64,000 nt of DNA from Lutjanus erythropterus (taxonomy: Eukaryota; Chordata; Actinopteri; Lutjaniformes; Lutjanidae). Numbering within the stretch: position 1 is the stretch's first letter; the number at the start of each line of letters is the position of its first letter. The translations under genes were made by a program, and so were the position numbers. Location: the NCBI GenBank assembly GCA_020091685.1, contig CM034613.1, positions 827,345 to 891,344 on the forward strand, written 5' to 3'. A model generated the notes under the pieces. It was not told where the DNA came from and ran no database searches. It saw only the letters and a program-made list of their open reading frames with translations. Below are positions 1 through 9,669 of the stretch, one piece after another.

Positions 1-90
1 AAGTATCGGATCGGGACTCAGTATCGGCAGATAATCAAAATCAAATGACTCAGACTCGGGGGCAAAAAAATGTGATCGGGACATCCCTAG
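1..90. mobile_element. hAT-like DNA transposon end (truncated by window edge)
   Basis: The sequence contains several TATCGG/CGGGACT words and ends in GATCGGGACATCCCTA, which resembles the terminal inverted repeat of fish hAT-type non-autonomous elements. The other end lies outside the window, so neither the target duplication nor the length can be checked. Confidence 0.45.
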
Positions 91-723
91 TACCTGACAC
101 ACACTGCGCGCAGCGATCCACCAATCACAATCGTTCTTAATCAGTTTGCCAAAGCAGACCACACCCCTGTATATGGAGTGAGTCACAAGATCAGTGCAGG
201 TTAATTGTCCACAAGATGGCAGCAGTGCAGCATAACATAAAGTGCTATTCAAGTCATCTGGTGAAAATTCCTGTATTTTTTCATGTCGCAATATATATCG
301 CAGGGTTAAAAAAAATCGCAATGTCAGTTTTTTCCAATATTGTTCAGCCCTAGATTGAACTATGCAATACAATTCGTGGAAATGATCAGCTTTACGTTAC
401 AGTTTTCATGTCATTGATTAAAAAAAACTATTAAGATGGTGATTATATTTATATTTCCTCTCATCAGGAAAAAATTAGCCTGCTTCATAATTGAGAAAAA
501 ATACGTGCATTTTATCAGAATTAACAGGCTCATTATCAAAACAATATACACATTTTAAATCTTCAATGTGCTGAATTTTCCCCTGATCTTTTATTTAGTT
601 GATGACCCCAATGAATTTTCCAGTGACCCACCTGTGGGTCCCGACCCAGTGTTTGTCTCACATGAGTCTCAGCAAACACGAAAGTTACAAAAGTCTAAAA
701 CAGTCATTCCCAGAGACACTTAC
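91..723. other. mblac1 intron 1 (partial), AT-rich, with a MITE tail
   Basis: No exon is visible. Around 235-354 the sequence has the TCGCAATATATATCGCA and TTGTTCAGCCCTA words of a dispersed fish MITE; the same TTGTTCAGCCCTAA end recurs near 57882. I looked on the minus strand for the second MBLAC1 exon and did not see it, so it probably lies left of the window. Confidence 0.5.
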
Positions 724-1146
724 ATGCTCATCGACACAGTAAGGGTGTCCCTGTGCCAGCTGGTTGGAACGGTACGTGTCCCCCTCACTGACGTCATAGC
801 CAACAATCATCAGCGCTGCTGGGAACAGACTGAGGTTCCCAACGTGGTCTGAATGTCCGTGAGTCCCCACAACCAGCTGCACGTCTCCCGGGTCCAAACC
901 CCTCTCTTTTAGTGTCCTCAGGAGAAAGTCTCGGTCCCACGGTCCGCCGGTGTCCACCAGAATAGTCCTGGGTCCAGTTATGAGGGTGATGGTCCCGTCG
1001 GCTCTGAACGTCCCGTCGGTCTGAGGACGACAGTACCCAGCTTTCAGGACTGATACGGAGTACGGTTGTCCTCGGAAGTCTAGCTGAGACTCTGGGACGG
1101 GGACTGTCTGAATCTTACTGTAGTCCACCTCTCTGTCTGTCTCCAT
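724..1146 (-). CDS. mblac1: MBLAC1, first coding exon (partial gene)
   Basis: The 141 codons encode the N-terminal half of a metallo-beta-lactamase-fold hydrolase. An ILVDTGGPWD strand-loop sits near residues 62-71, followed by the metal-binding HxHxDH motif as THGHSDHVG (H96, H98, D100, H101). MBLAC1 family members are small (around 260 residues) two-metal nucleases; mammalian MBLAC1 has been linked to processing of replication-dependent histone pre-mRNA. The exon ends in phase 0 at GAGCAT followed by a good donor (GTAAGTG) at 723, so the reading frame running on past that point is intronic. The ATG at 1146 has G at +4. The C-terminal half, with the remaining metal ligands, must lie beyond the left edge. 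The family call rests on the motif and overall resemblance; another small MBL protein is possible but less likely. Confidence 0.85.
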
Positions 1147-1197
1147 AATGTCAACAAACGCTCACAGGAAAGGCATGACAGCTAGACAGGCGCGCTT

Positions 1198-1425
1198 TGG
1201 CCGTGTCTAGAAGGGAACCCTTGATTTGCGAAACTCTCGCGGGACTTGTACGCATCGTTTCTTCGTTGCGCTAGTTATACAAATTAGTTATGTTTCATAA
1301 TAATGTACCAACGCCGTGGTTCAGGTCTGGGACAAAAAACGCTAGGTTACGGTCACAGACAGATCATAGTTTGGGTTAAAAAAGATCACTCTCGCGAGAC
1401 CTGGGGTTTCTTTGCAGACATGACT
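1198..1425 (-). promoter_or_regulatory. mblac1 upstream region, an inverted-repeat element with TCTCGCGAGA
   Basis: This segment lies immediately upstream of the mblac1 ATG. Its two ends are imperfect inverted copies: TCTAGAAGGGAACCC followed by AACTCTCGCGGGA on the left, and TCACTCTCGCGAGACC followed by GGGGTTTC on the right. A perfect TCTCGCGAGA palindrome, known from vertebrate CpG-island promoters as the BANP site, is at 1390-1399, and a one-base variant (CTCTCGCGGGA) is near 1233-1243. The element closely resembles the hairpin repeat at 57883-57995. A role as the mblac1 promoter is inferred from position only. Confidence 0.5.
1390..1399. promoter_or_regulatory. TCTCGCGAGA palindrome (BANP-type site)
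   Basis: This is a perfect 10-bp palindrome about 245 bp upstream of the mblac1 start codon. The motif is known to drive transcription from vertebrate CpG-island promoters, and two CpGs are intact here. Confidence 0.6.
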
Positions 1426-1694
1426 ACCACAGCTGCTTCTGCCGCTAACAGTGTCATACTGCCACCTACTGTATCGGAGTGTATATAACCAGAGTTGAAT
1501 AAAATTCACATGGCTCCCCAGTATAAAGTTGTGTTGAATTTGTAATATTTTTACATCAAAACACACACGTTTCTCTACTTTTTATGTGTGTATGCTAGGT
1601 CACTTCTCCTGTCAGTACCCCTGACCAAGGATCTGGCTTATATCTAGAGTTGTCTGTGAGCACTGCAGTACAGCTGCCCACTGCCCCAAATACT

Positions 1695-1935
1695 TAAAGG
1701 GATAGTTCACCCAAAAATAAAAATTCAGTCATTATCTATTTACCCTCATGGTGACTGAAGGTAAGGTTTGTTTGTTTTTTTAGTTCACAAAACACTGCTG
1801 CTGTTTCACAGGAAAATGGTGTTGCACAATCTCCCAAACAATGGAAGTCAACGGTGGCCAGCGCCCAAATGTGAACGTGGCTCTGGGCTAAGGGTCTACA
1901 GTGAAGATTCGGGCTAGAAACATGGTGTGTGATTG
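1695..1935 (+). repeat. Fold-back MITE, copy 1 (one arm)
   Basis: It starts with TTAAAGGGATAGTTCACCCA and runs through the same sequence as the arms at 56217 and 62042 (CAAAACACTGCTG, TTTCACAGGAAAA, CCCAAACAATGGAAGT, TCTACAGTGAAGATTC). Only one arm is present. This is a very common teleost non-autonomous DNA element. Confidence 0.75.
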
Positions 1936-3042
1936 CCAACGCCACGCGTAGTGACAGCCAGAAATGGTACCATTGCTCAAACTGGTTAATTTTATTTCAA
2001 CCATACAAACAATTCATATCCAAATTAAAGTCCACACTACACAGATTATTTGATCTGTAATCTCTTTATTGACTTTTGGCCTTATGCTGTTTAAATGTCA
2101 TCACATATTATGGGGTCAATAAATATGCCTACCAACTTTTATGCTGAGTCTGCATGCCAGTAAATGTTCCAGAGAATCTAGAAGAAGAGGGATGCAGATT
2201 CTTCCCACCCTCCCAGTTCCCACAAATTCAAGGCATTACACCAGCACTATCACAGTAAAAACTAAAAATGATGAAAGAGTGTTTAGTTTTCATTGTTTAC
2301 ATTACATTATCTGTCTCTGTCCCATTTAGCTGCCACCTGTCCAAAGGTATGTGATTGACAGAGGAACACCTGTACCCATGTTTATGCTGTTCTGTTCATA
2401 TAGAATGATGCAGAAGTTGTTCTGTGGAGAGAGGTGGTCCGGATGAAGTCTGGAATCGACTCAATGCAGGTAACACATTTGAAGCCCAGTCGTTGAGAAT
2501 CTCAGGTCTAACACTAAATCGAAATATGATACAAAAAATTACTACTACTCAAGTGACATGACATACAATGGCGCCTAGAGCAGCACTTTGGCAATGGTGG
2601 TGTAATGAGAAAATTGTGGAGTAACCATTCGTAGTAGACTATTAATTGTATAAGCACAATGATTTGCTGGGGAATGTGTCAATCATGCTGTACCTGCAGC
2701 CGCCTCCCACCCCTGCCTCCTGTAGTTACTGGTTTTCAGTAACTAGCACAACACTGTTAGTGAGGTATAAACATTCCTTCCATCTTGTTACAGCTTCTTT
2801 AAAATGGAGATCTTTGTTCTATCCATCATATATTTTTGAAGTGAATACTATTTAGATTGTTCCCTTAGTAATATATTATATAATTTACTAAGTCTTTTTT
2901 CCTTTTTTCCCTCTTTAAGCAAAAGGACCTCAAAAGATCCGGGCACTGGATCATACAGTAAAGTAAAATTTTCAGTAATCCAATTTTATAGCTGTAAATA
3001 TCTAAAACATTCTTGATTTGTCAATGTAAATTTATTTTGGAG
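1936..3042. other. AT-rich intergenic DNA
   Basis: I see no gene or recognisable repeat here. Reading frames are short and have no family resemblance. Confidence 0.5.
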
Positions 3043-3720
3043 TTAAGTAAATGATTGTACCTTGTTATGCATAATTATATCTGATAAATATTTAATTCCC
3101 CTTACACTCCACGAAACCCAGTTAAGCTCCACATTTTGAAATGTTATTGACTTATTATTCCAAAGCTCTGTGTTCCTAGGTATACTAAGTTGTACACCTA
3201 ATATATTTTCAATTCTCTTCCATGTTTTTAATGTGCTATTTGTAACAAAATTAGATACTGTTATATTGTGTTTTGTAAACAGAGCAGTAAATAAGTTGTG
3301 AGGCTTTAACTGTTGGTTTTCAATATTTATCCAGGGCTCTTCCCCTGTGTTATTGATTATACGATCGATATAAAACATCTGAGAAGCAGAGTAATACAGC
3401 TCTAGATTCGGAAGCTTAAGACCTCCTTCAGTTCTTGCATTTTGCTAAATTGATTTACTCAACCTATGTGCTTTATTAGCCCAAATAAAGGAGGTGAGTA
3501 AAGCATTGAGCCGTATAAAAAATTATTTAAAAAATAGTTTGAAAAATAAAAAAAATTTGGCAACCATATCATTTTAAACAAATTTATTCTTCCCATTAAA
3601 TTTATAGGTAGATCCGCCCATTTATCAATGCTGATTTTCAGATCGTTAATTAGAGAAAGATAGTTATCTTTGTATAATTGTTTTTTCAGGGCTTATATTA
3701 CAACCAAGATATCTAATCTT
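3043..3720 (-). pseudogene. L1-type LINE ORF2 (reverse transcriptase C-terminal side) fragment
   Basis: Read on the minus strand, the segment gives the order typical of the region after the RT domain in fish L1/Tx1-type ORF2: RYLG..ISPEK, then DKWADLPINLMGRINLFKM, then TSFIWANKAHRL, then EGGLKLPNLELYYSASQ, and last a 111-codon open stretch ending at 3043. There is a frameshift near 3650 and an in-frame TAG where the family has a leucine-proline stretch (near 3448), so it is dead. No 5' half, endonuclease or poly(A) tail is visible, so this is an internal fragment. Confidence 0.8.
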
Positions 3721-3990
3721 TTTCTTTTTCTTTTTCAACCTTGCCGCGTGCCTCTTCTTAATGTAAATCCCCCAAAATGGGGGGGGGGTATGTCAAGGTA
3801 CCATCACTCTATCTCACTCGGTTGAGGATCGTCCCTTTCAGCGATCGTGGTCATGACCCCCGTACCCTCACTTTTCAAGAACTGAACAAGTAAAGCATGA
3901 GAACATTGCTTTGTGCTTAATATTTTAAGTTTTGAACATTTTACACACTTAACAACATAACATTAACATTTGAACACATTACAAAAATTG
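3721..3990. other. Intergenic spacer with a G9 run
   Basis: The stretch holds a CTTTTT-rich tract and a G run near 3781-3789. Nothing else is recognisable. Confidence 0.4.
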
Positions 3991-4416
3991 TTAGTCAGTC
4001 TCTTCATCACTGCTGGTTTCTGCACTGGAGTGAGCTGACAGGGGAGAAGGACTCCCAACAGTGGATTCACTGCTTACATAGGGGGTTCCCAGACAGAACG
4101 CGGAGGTGGTAAAAGGGGTCCACCACTGAGTGCCTGATGTCCCGGGACGTGTTGACTCCCAGGCGGTAAACTAATCAGACTCTGGAGTACCTGGGACAGA
4201 GGGACCACCCTCATCCTCATCCTCCACAGCACTGGTGTAGATGGAGGAAGGTGTCCCAGGTCCAGGACTCCCAGGACCTGACTCTCCTTGTGGGGCACTC
4301 AGGGCTGGAGCATGGCCTGGTGGGACCTGGCTATCCTCCTCAGTGGACTCATCCCTGAGGTCAACCACTGGATTGACGTCTTCCTTCTTGCCACTTGGCA
4401 CATTGGACATTTTCAC
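3991..4416 (-). pseudogene. Acidic Ser/Pro-rich reading frame of unknown family, one in-frame stop
   Basis: The frame starts near 4416-4410 (MKMSNV) and runs about 80 codons to a TAG at 4168-4170. It then stays open in the same frame for about 60 more codons to a TAA at 3991, ending in AETSSDEETD. The product would be about 140 residues, rich in S, P, G, D and E, with acidic clusters (DESTEEDS, VEDEDEGG) and no cysteine-rich or membrane segment. Composition is GC-rich against an AT-rich background, as in the large frame 0.8 kb upstream on the same strand, and both carry few disabling changes; they may be neighbouring genes of one inserted element. I do not recognise the family. A biased non-coding sequence is the main alternative. 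Confidence 0.4.
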
Positions 4417-4908
4417 TCACTAAAACATAATATGTTTACATTAAAATCTAAAAAATCTATTAAAAACACAAATAAATTAAATAAAAGTCTACATAAATAT
4501 CATTGATTTCATAAAGTTAGCTAAAATACCAATTACTTACATGTAACTAGCTTACAAAAGCTAACAGTCAGGAAGAAAATAAGTATGTCTTACCTCTTAA
4601 GTGTCCAGATCTCGAATGAGCTCTTGCTTTTGATTGTGCTACTTATATGACATATACAAAATAACTATGGATTTTCTAACACTTTTTGGCTGTGACAATC
4701 AAATTTTCACTTGTACCATTGACTTATATGGGAATTTTAATTTTGCGATAACTTGGGAACGGAACGTTGTAGAGACTCAGGTCCCATGTCGATGCCCGGG
4801 TCCTATCAAAAGTTATTCACAAATTAATCTTGACCCGGGGGGTCATTGGTGGCAAACTGCCCTTAACCCTAAGTTCAGGACTCTTTAGTCTGGTCTCAGT
4901 GATCATAG
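4417..4908. other. Spacer between the two GC-rich reading frames
   Basis: The first part is AT-rich, then a stretch around 4650-4880 contains CCCGGG-type words and resembles dispersed repeat sequence. No gene is seen. Confidence 0.35.
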
Positions 4909-5000
4909 GGACTGTCCAGATTGGCTCTATCCAGCAGAGCTTACTCTTGCCTTACCAAACAAGAGTAAACTTTTTCTGGGAAGAGCCAATCTGGACAGTT
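4909..5000. repeat. Nested perfect hairpin
   Basis: ACTGTCCAGATTGGCTCT (4909-4926) is repeated as its exact reverse complement at 4983-5000. Inside the loop a second inverted pair is visible (TTACTCTTG against CAAGAGTAA). A T17-18 run follows directly. It may be a small MITE or a retroposed hairpin. Confidence 0.7.
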
Positions 5001-5039
5001 TTTTTTTTTTTTTTTTTAATCTTAATCTTCCAAAACCTT

Positions 5040-5178
5040 ACCTAATCTTAACCTATGCTTACTTACAAAATAATACAAACACAAGCACAAATACACAACG
5101 ACCTGTGCCATAATCTTAACCTATGTTTACCTGCAAAACAATACAAACACACGCACAAATACACAACAACCTGTGCCA
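5040..5178. repeat. Tandem duplication, two units of about 67 bp
   Basis: Two adjacent units share TAATCTTAACCTATG, AATACAAACACA, GCACAAATACACAAC and CCTGTGCCA, with a few substitutions. Confidence 0.75.
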
Positions 5179-5254
5179 AATCTGAACTCAACAGCTTTCT
5201 AAATTGCTGTCCAACACACACTAATCACTGCAAAACATGTTTGAACACTTGTTT

Positions 5255-8223
5255 TCACTTTTCCTTTCTCAACAGTTCAGTTCTTTTGTGCTTAAAAGCT
5301 CTGAAAGATCTCATGAGTATCTTGCTCTCCTTGCACTTCTCGCAGTAATCTTGGTATGCTACCGTGGCTTTCACCTTCTTGTCTGTGTGCACGAATGACA
5401 GCTCCTGAGCTGACCACTGCCTGGAGGAATTTGCAGGCAGGCACATTGCCTGGGACCTCTCCAGTGGTCTCAGGTCATCCTGTCAGGAATTCCAACTCTT
5501 AGTTGTTTTTCATCTGGTTTCTTGTCTCATCATTAACTCTCCTGTCATTTCAGATCACACCTCCCTCTCAGCCCATGCAGCCGTTCATTGCCTGCACCTG
5601 GTTTTCCCCGCCCATCTCCACACCTGTGGCCCATTCTCCCATCAGTCCCCCAGTGCTTTTATACCGGTCCATTTTCTCCTGCTCTTTGCCAGATTGTCTT
5701 GTGTGTTCTTTTGCCGAGCTTTCCAGCATTTTCCCGTTTTTTCCGTATCACCTGTTTTTGGACCCTGCCTGCCCATTTTGAACTCCAGATTACCTGCCTG
5801 CTCCTTGTCGGATTTGTTTGCCTCCCAAACTGATTTCCTGGTTTTGACTCCACTTGTTTTTTCCCAGTAAAGTGAGCTTTGTCTAAAACACCACGGTCAT
5901 TGTCGTGCTTTTGGGTTCAACTCTGTACTAGTGATCCTAACACATCCTGAGGGTCCACCTCCTGCACATCCTCCTCTGGGACTTTGTCCTCTGGACGCTC
6001 CGGTCACTGGGGTGTCTTCAGAGCTGGTCGCTTCTGTTGGACTACACGGTATGGAATGTCATCGTGGAGCTTCCAAATGACCATGTTGAAGACTTTGGGC
6101 AGCGTGAACCTGGACTGAGGCTGCAACCTCTGCAGGTCCTTCTGGGACAACGTGTGACCATGCCGATGCAACTGACAAATGTCAGAACTCTCAGCTGGAT
6201 GTTCGGGGTCTTTTTCAGTCCAGGTGGGAGTCGTGCAAGGACCTTCTCCATCCACGCCATCCCGTGGTCCCTGTACTTTTCCAGGTTCCTGGAATAAGTC
6301 AGTGACCACCTCTCAACCTCAACACACACCTGCAGGGTCATGCTGGCTACAGTGGAGATTGGAAAGGGCTCGCAACCGCGCGGTGGACCTGCACGTAATC
6401 TTTGAAATTCCACCAAACTCTCTTTCCTTCCTTCACATCCCGGAACTTGAAGGCCGGGAAGAAGTTGAGTTTGGCTTCAACAAAGCCTTCCAGCAGACAG
6501 TCCTTCACATCCTTGCCAGCCTGGGTCACCAAGGTGTGAGCCCTGCCAAAGGTGTTTGGCACAGGGAAGGAGTCCTTGTCTGCCAGGTCCTCACACAAAG
6601 TGTCCAGGGGCCAGGCACCTATCAGCCTTCCGGGTGGGTGGTTAGACTTGAGTGCAGCCATGGGGATGTTGGTGTTTCTTTTGTAGAGGTCACCGAGGAG
6701 CACTGTCACCAGAGCAGCCCCTATCACAGACAGTGCCGCATCCAGCGTCTGGCACAGAGGGAACAGACGCTGGATGCGCATTGTCTGTAGCTCATCCCTT
6801 GTCCAGTTGTGAAGGGGCAGTGGTGTTTCCCCAGCACTTGCGCTGGAAGCCTCTTCTCGCTGACTGTGCTTGTCCCCAAGCTCACACTCAGCTGAAAGTC
6901 CAGCGGTGACAGAGGTCGACCAAACATGAGCTCCTTCATGGCCAGCTCATATTGGTAAGCCTGCCAAGTCGCATCATAGCGCGCCACCCCCGTGTTCTCA
7001 CGGTAAACCTCCGTAAGATTGTCCACAAGAAAAAGGAGGACATTCCAGAGGACTGACAGGACACCACTGTCACCGCAGTCCTGGAACAGCACAAGGAGTG
7101 CATGTTCTTCAAACAGGTGGGCCAGCCTTTTCAGATTGAAATGCTCGGCCAGATCCAGGTTGGACAGCACCCTGCCCTCGAACCTGACCACCTGTTCGAT
7201 CCTGCATGCTCTCATGTACCTCAGGTAGTTCCCAGCCCATTTCAGGAGTACTGAGTGGAAGTTGGGGTGAGGCAACCCACAGGTAACAATCGCACCACTT
7301 ACAGGATGTTTGAAGGGCATCTGTACGTGTGCGTGTGGTGAGTTGATGTAAAGCTGAAGGAAGGTCAGCTTCCCGTACTTCTCCAGCACACCCAGCAACT
7401 CCTTGCTGACATCAATGCCACTGTTGTCCAGGTTGCTCTGGAAGTTGGTGGGCTCATGGAGCCCAAGTGTGGTGAACAGAGCTCCCCTGACACCAACAAG
7501 GTCCTGCAACCCATACCTTGCAAAAAAGATATGGGTCTGAGGGTCTTTGGCCACAATATTGTATGCAAAGTGTACAGACACAGACCTGATGTGAGATATG
7601 TCCATGATGTCCGATATGTCCAGTGGCTCAATGTTCTTCTGTCTGAACTGGCTGAGAAAAAGGACAACCTTCATGAAAGGACAGACGTTGGACATCTCCA
7701 CTGCTCTGTCGACCAAAGACGTGACAAAGGTGGCATCTCTCCTCAACACATGGAACCTGGACGTGTCAAAGGAGCTTTGACTGTGGATGGTGGGCCAAGC
7801 TTTGTTGTCATCGGGCAGGATCCTGAGCAACTGCTGGAAGTTGTCGATGACATTGTTGAGCAGCTCCACTGCTGTGATGGTGTATAGGTCCTCGCGCAGC
7901 AACCTGGTTTCCGGCTTTTGCGCATCCGCTGAGACCACAGTCATGACGAGATGGTAGCCACCATCTACATAACTGATTGTGTGCCCCACAGCATGTCTCA
8001 AGGTCGTTAGGCCATTGTTGCTGTACTTTGTCAGATCCATGTGTTTTTTAATGAACTGGTACTGTGGAACCATGTTCACAGAGCGAAGTCTGGGCAGGAG
8101 GAGGTAGTGGAGACCAACTAGTAGCCCTTGGAGGTTCTGAAACTCCATACATATCCCATTGATGTCAAATGAGAAGTTCAGAAATGAACTTGGAATAACA
8201 ATTTTGTTCACGTAGCAGTCACA
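5255..8223 (-). pseudogene. Large broken GC-rich reading frame of unknown family, split by a solo LTR
   Basis: The minus strand is open for about 495 codons from 8211 (GTG; the frame is open to a stop at 8227, so the true N-terminus is unclear). It shifts frame near 6780, again near 6350, and reaches a TGA near 6013. The same frame then continues across the LTR insertion, removed by its 5-bp target repeat, to a lysine-rich end (RSFRAFKHKR) and a stop at 5255. About 820-830 codons remain. The sequence reads as a real globular protein with even hydrophobic spacing; I see no Walker, DDE, zinc-finger, RT or signal-peptide motif. A YxxYxxxC...SFraFKhKR pattern near the end recalls winged-helix segments of viral/transposon primases, but this is weak. 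Candidates: capsid or other structural protein of an endogenised large DNA virus (for example alloherpesvirus-like), or a protein of a large DNA transposon. Function unassigned. Confidence 0.55.
5481..5942 (+). mobile_element. Solo LTR (retrotransposon) with 5-bp target duplication
   Basis: The element begins TGTCAGGAATTCC and ends GTGATCCTAACA, giving TGT...ACA termini over 462 bp. It is flanked by a perfect direct repeat, CATCC, at 5476-5480 and 5943-5947. A TATA-like TTTTATACC lies near 5657 and an AGTAAA poly(A)-type signal near 5867, as expected for an LTR read on the plus strand. No internal retrotransposon region or second LTR is present. The 5-bp duplication and termini fit a Ty3/Gypsy-type or retroviral LTR. 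Confidence 0.85.
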
Positions 8224-8229
8224 GTGTCA

Positions 8230-8970
8230 TATGCTGTAAAGAAATCCACAGCTGACTTGGGTTACACTTTTATTGCTTTCAAAAATAATAACATTATACA
8301 CAAATATATTTCCACACATGAGAACAATTTTTACAATAAAAACAACAACACCATCTTTGTGAAGATCACAGCCTCTGGTCAGTATTTTTCCAGTATTGCT
8401 GGGTGTCCTCAGCCTGGCAAATGAAAAAAGACTAAGATTAATATAATCTTTATGGTCAAGGAGTGTAATTTCAAGTAAGAGCAAACAAAGTGGTAGGTAA
8501 GTCATATCTGGGCTTTGTGAAGTAGACAAATCAATAGCTCAATATCTATGGCCAAAATATCTCAATCTTGGTATTTTATTGATAACTTATTTACAATACA
8601 TACTGTTACTTTTCATGATTTGTTTTACTGTAACACAGCAAATGAAATCTGGAAAAGTCAAATAAGCAGTACAAGATCAAAATCCACAGCCAATATTTAG
8701 TCTCATAAGAATGTATGGATACATGCATATCACCCTGCCCCAAATTATATATACATATATATATATGACATCTGCAAGAATGTCTGCTCTGGTGTGTCTG
8801 CATTTTGTCCCAAGATGAAAATGAATGACAGGTGGTGTATGTCAGATTTGGGATGAAAATGTTTGGACTAGGTTTCAGAAAAAGTATATAAAGAGGTCAA
8901 CGGAAAGAACTTTTTAAAAATTATTTTCTTTTATGCCCACCATACTGTCGTGGGTCATTAGGCCTCTGGC
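8230..8970. other. AT-rich spacer with a short (TA)n
   Basis: The base composition falls sharply from the GC-rich frame to AT-rich DNA here. A TATATACATATATATATA run lies near 8746-8766. No gene is seen. Confidence 0.45.
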
Positions 8971-8973
8971 TTC

Positions 8974-9520
8974 TCACACGTGGCCTCTGCCTGCTGTGGT
9001 CCGGCTTTGGAGGACGGCCCTCTGGAGGTCAGGAATGTAGCTGTAGTCCTTCTCGACCTTCATGGCATACAGGCTCCACTTCCATGACTTCTGGTCCAAC
9101 AGTTTCCTGTATCTGACTTGATGAAAGTAAGAATTTGACCAAAACGGGGAAAAGATGGTTACTGCAACAATCATTTCAGACACTGGTTTTGAATTTTTCT
9201 TCTGTTTTCTTTCTTTTTTTTTTTTTTTTGGTGCTTTGAGGACCACAGGACTTGTGGCATTTAGCTCTAACTCATTGTACTTGAGAGAAGACTGACATCT
9301 CTGTATTGTAATATGTATTTTTCATTTTTGGGTGAACTATCTTTTAAACACTTACTCAATGGAGCCATCTGCTTTTCTCTGCACTGGTCGATAGACATGA
9401 TGATTGTAATCCACACAAGCAAGTAGAGTGCGAGCTGAATACACACGTGGGGTGAAGCTGAATCTCTTGCTGACATACATCAGTATGTGACTGTGAAAGG
9501 ACTCCAGTTCTGCTGAAGAC
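8974..9520 (-). pseudogene. Kolobok/THAP-type transposase, two C-terminal exons
   Basis: Exon A (9356-9520) follows a CTGTTTAG acceptor and encodes SSAELESFHSHILMYVSKRF then PRVYSARTLLACVDYNHHVYRP, ending at a GTAAGTG donor. Exon B (8974-9112) follows a TCAG acceptor, joins in frame (SIE-YRKLLDQKSWKW), and runs to ...DYSYIPDLQRAVLQSRTTAG and a stop. This order (LESFH..ILMY, ..AR.LLA..DYN.., DG.I.YR.., K.Y.YIPEL) is what I know from the C-terminal part of multi-exon fish transposase-derived genes of the Kolobok/THAP group. The catalytic N-terminal exons were not found upstream, so this is a remnant or the tail of a displaced copy. The intron holds a T15 run and a fragment of the fold-back MITE end (9323-9347). 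Confidence 0.6.
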
Positions 9521-9669
9521 CTAAACAGTGAGAACTCACTATTTCATATTGTCATGAATCTAAAAGGGATAAAAACATATCGATTGATTATATCAATCAA
9601 TTATATATATTTGGTTATTGAAATACTGTCATGATCAGTTGTGAACAGTAAAAAATGAAAAGGGCATTG

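Noticed and set aside
1..723. Second exon of mblac1 within the window
   Set aside because: No minus-strand block with the expected later metal-ligand motif (PGHT-like) is seen in this AT-rich stretch.
1303..1488. Divergent plus-strand gene opposite mblac1 (61 codons)
   Set aside because: It lies across the inverted-repeat element and has no family resemblance, acceptor or donor.
5503..5833. Two overlapping plus frames of 81-92 codons
   Set aside because: They lie wholly within the solo LTR and have no gag/pol resemblance.
6179..7887. Plus-strand open frames of 143-203 codons antisense to the large frame
   Set aside because: They are shadows of the GC-rich minus-strand frame: no splice signals, no domain, and codon texture follows the other strand.
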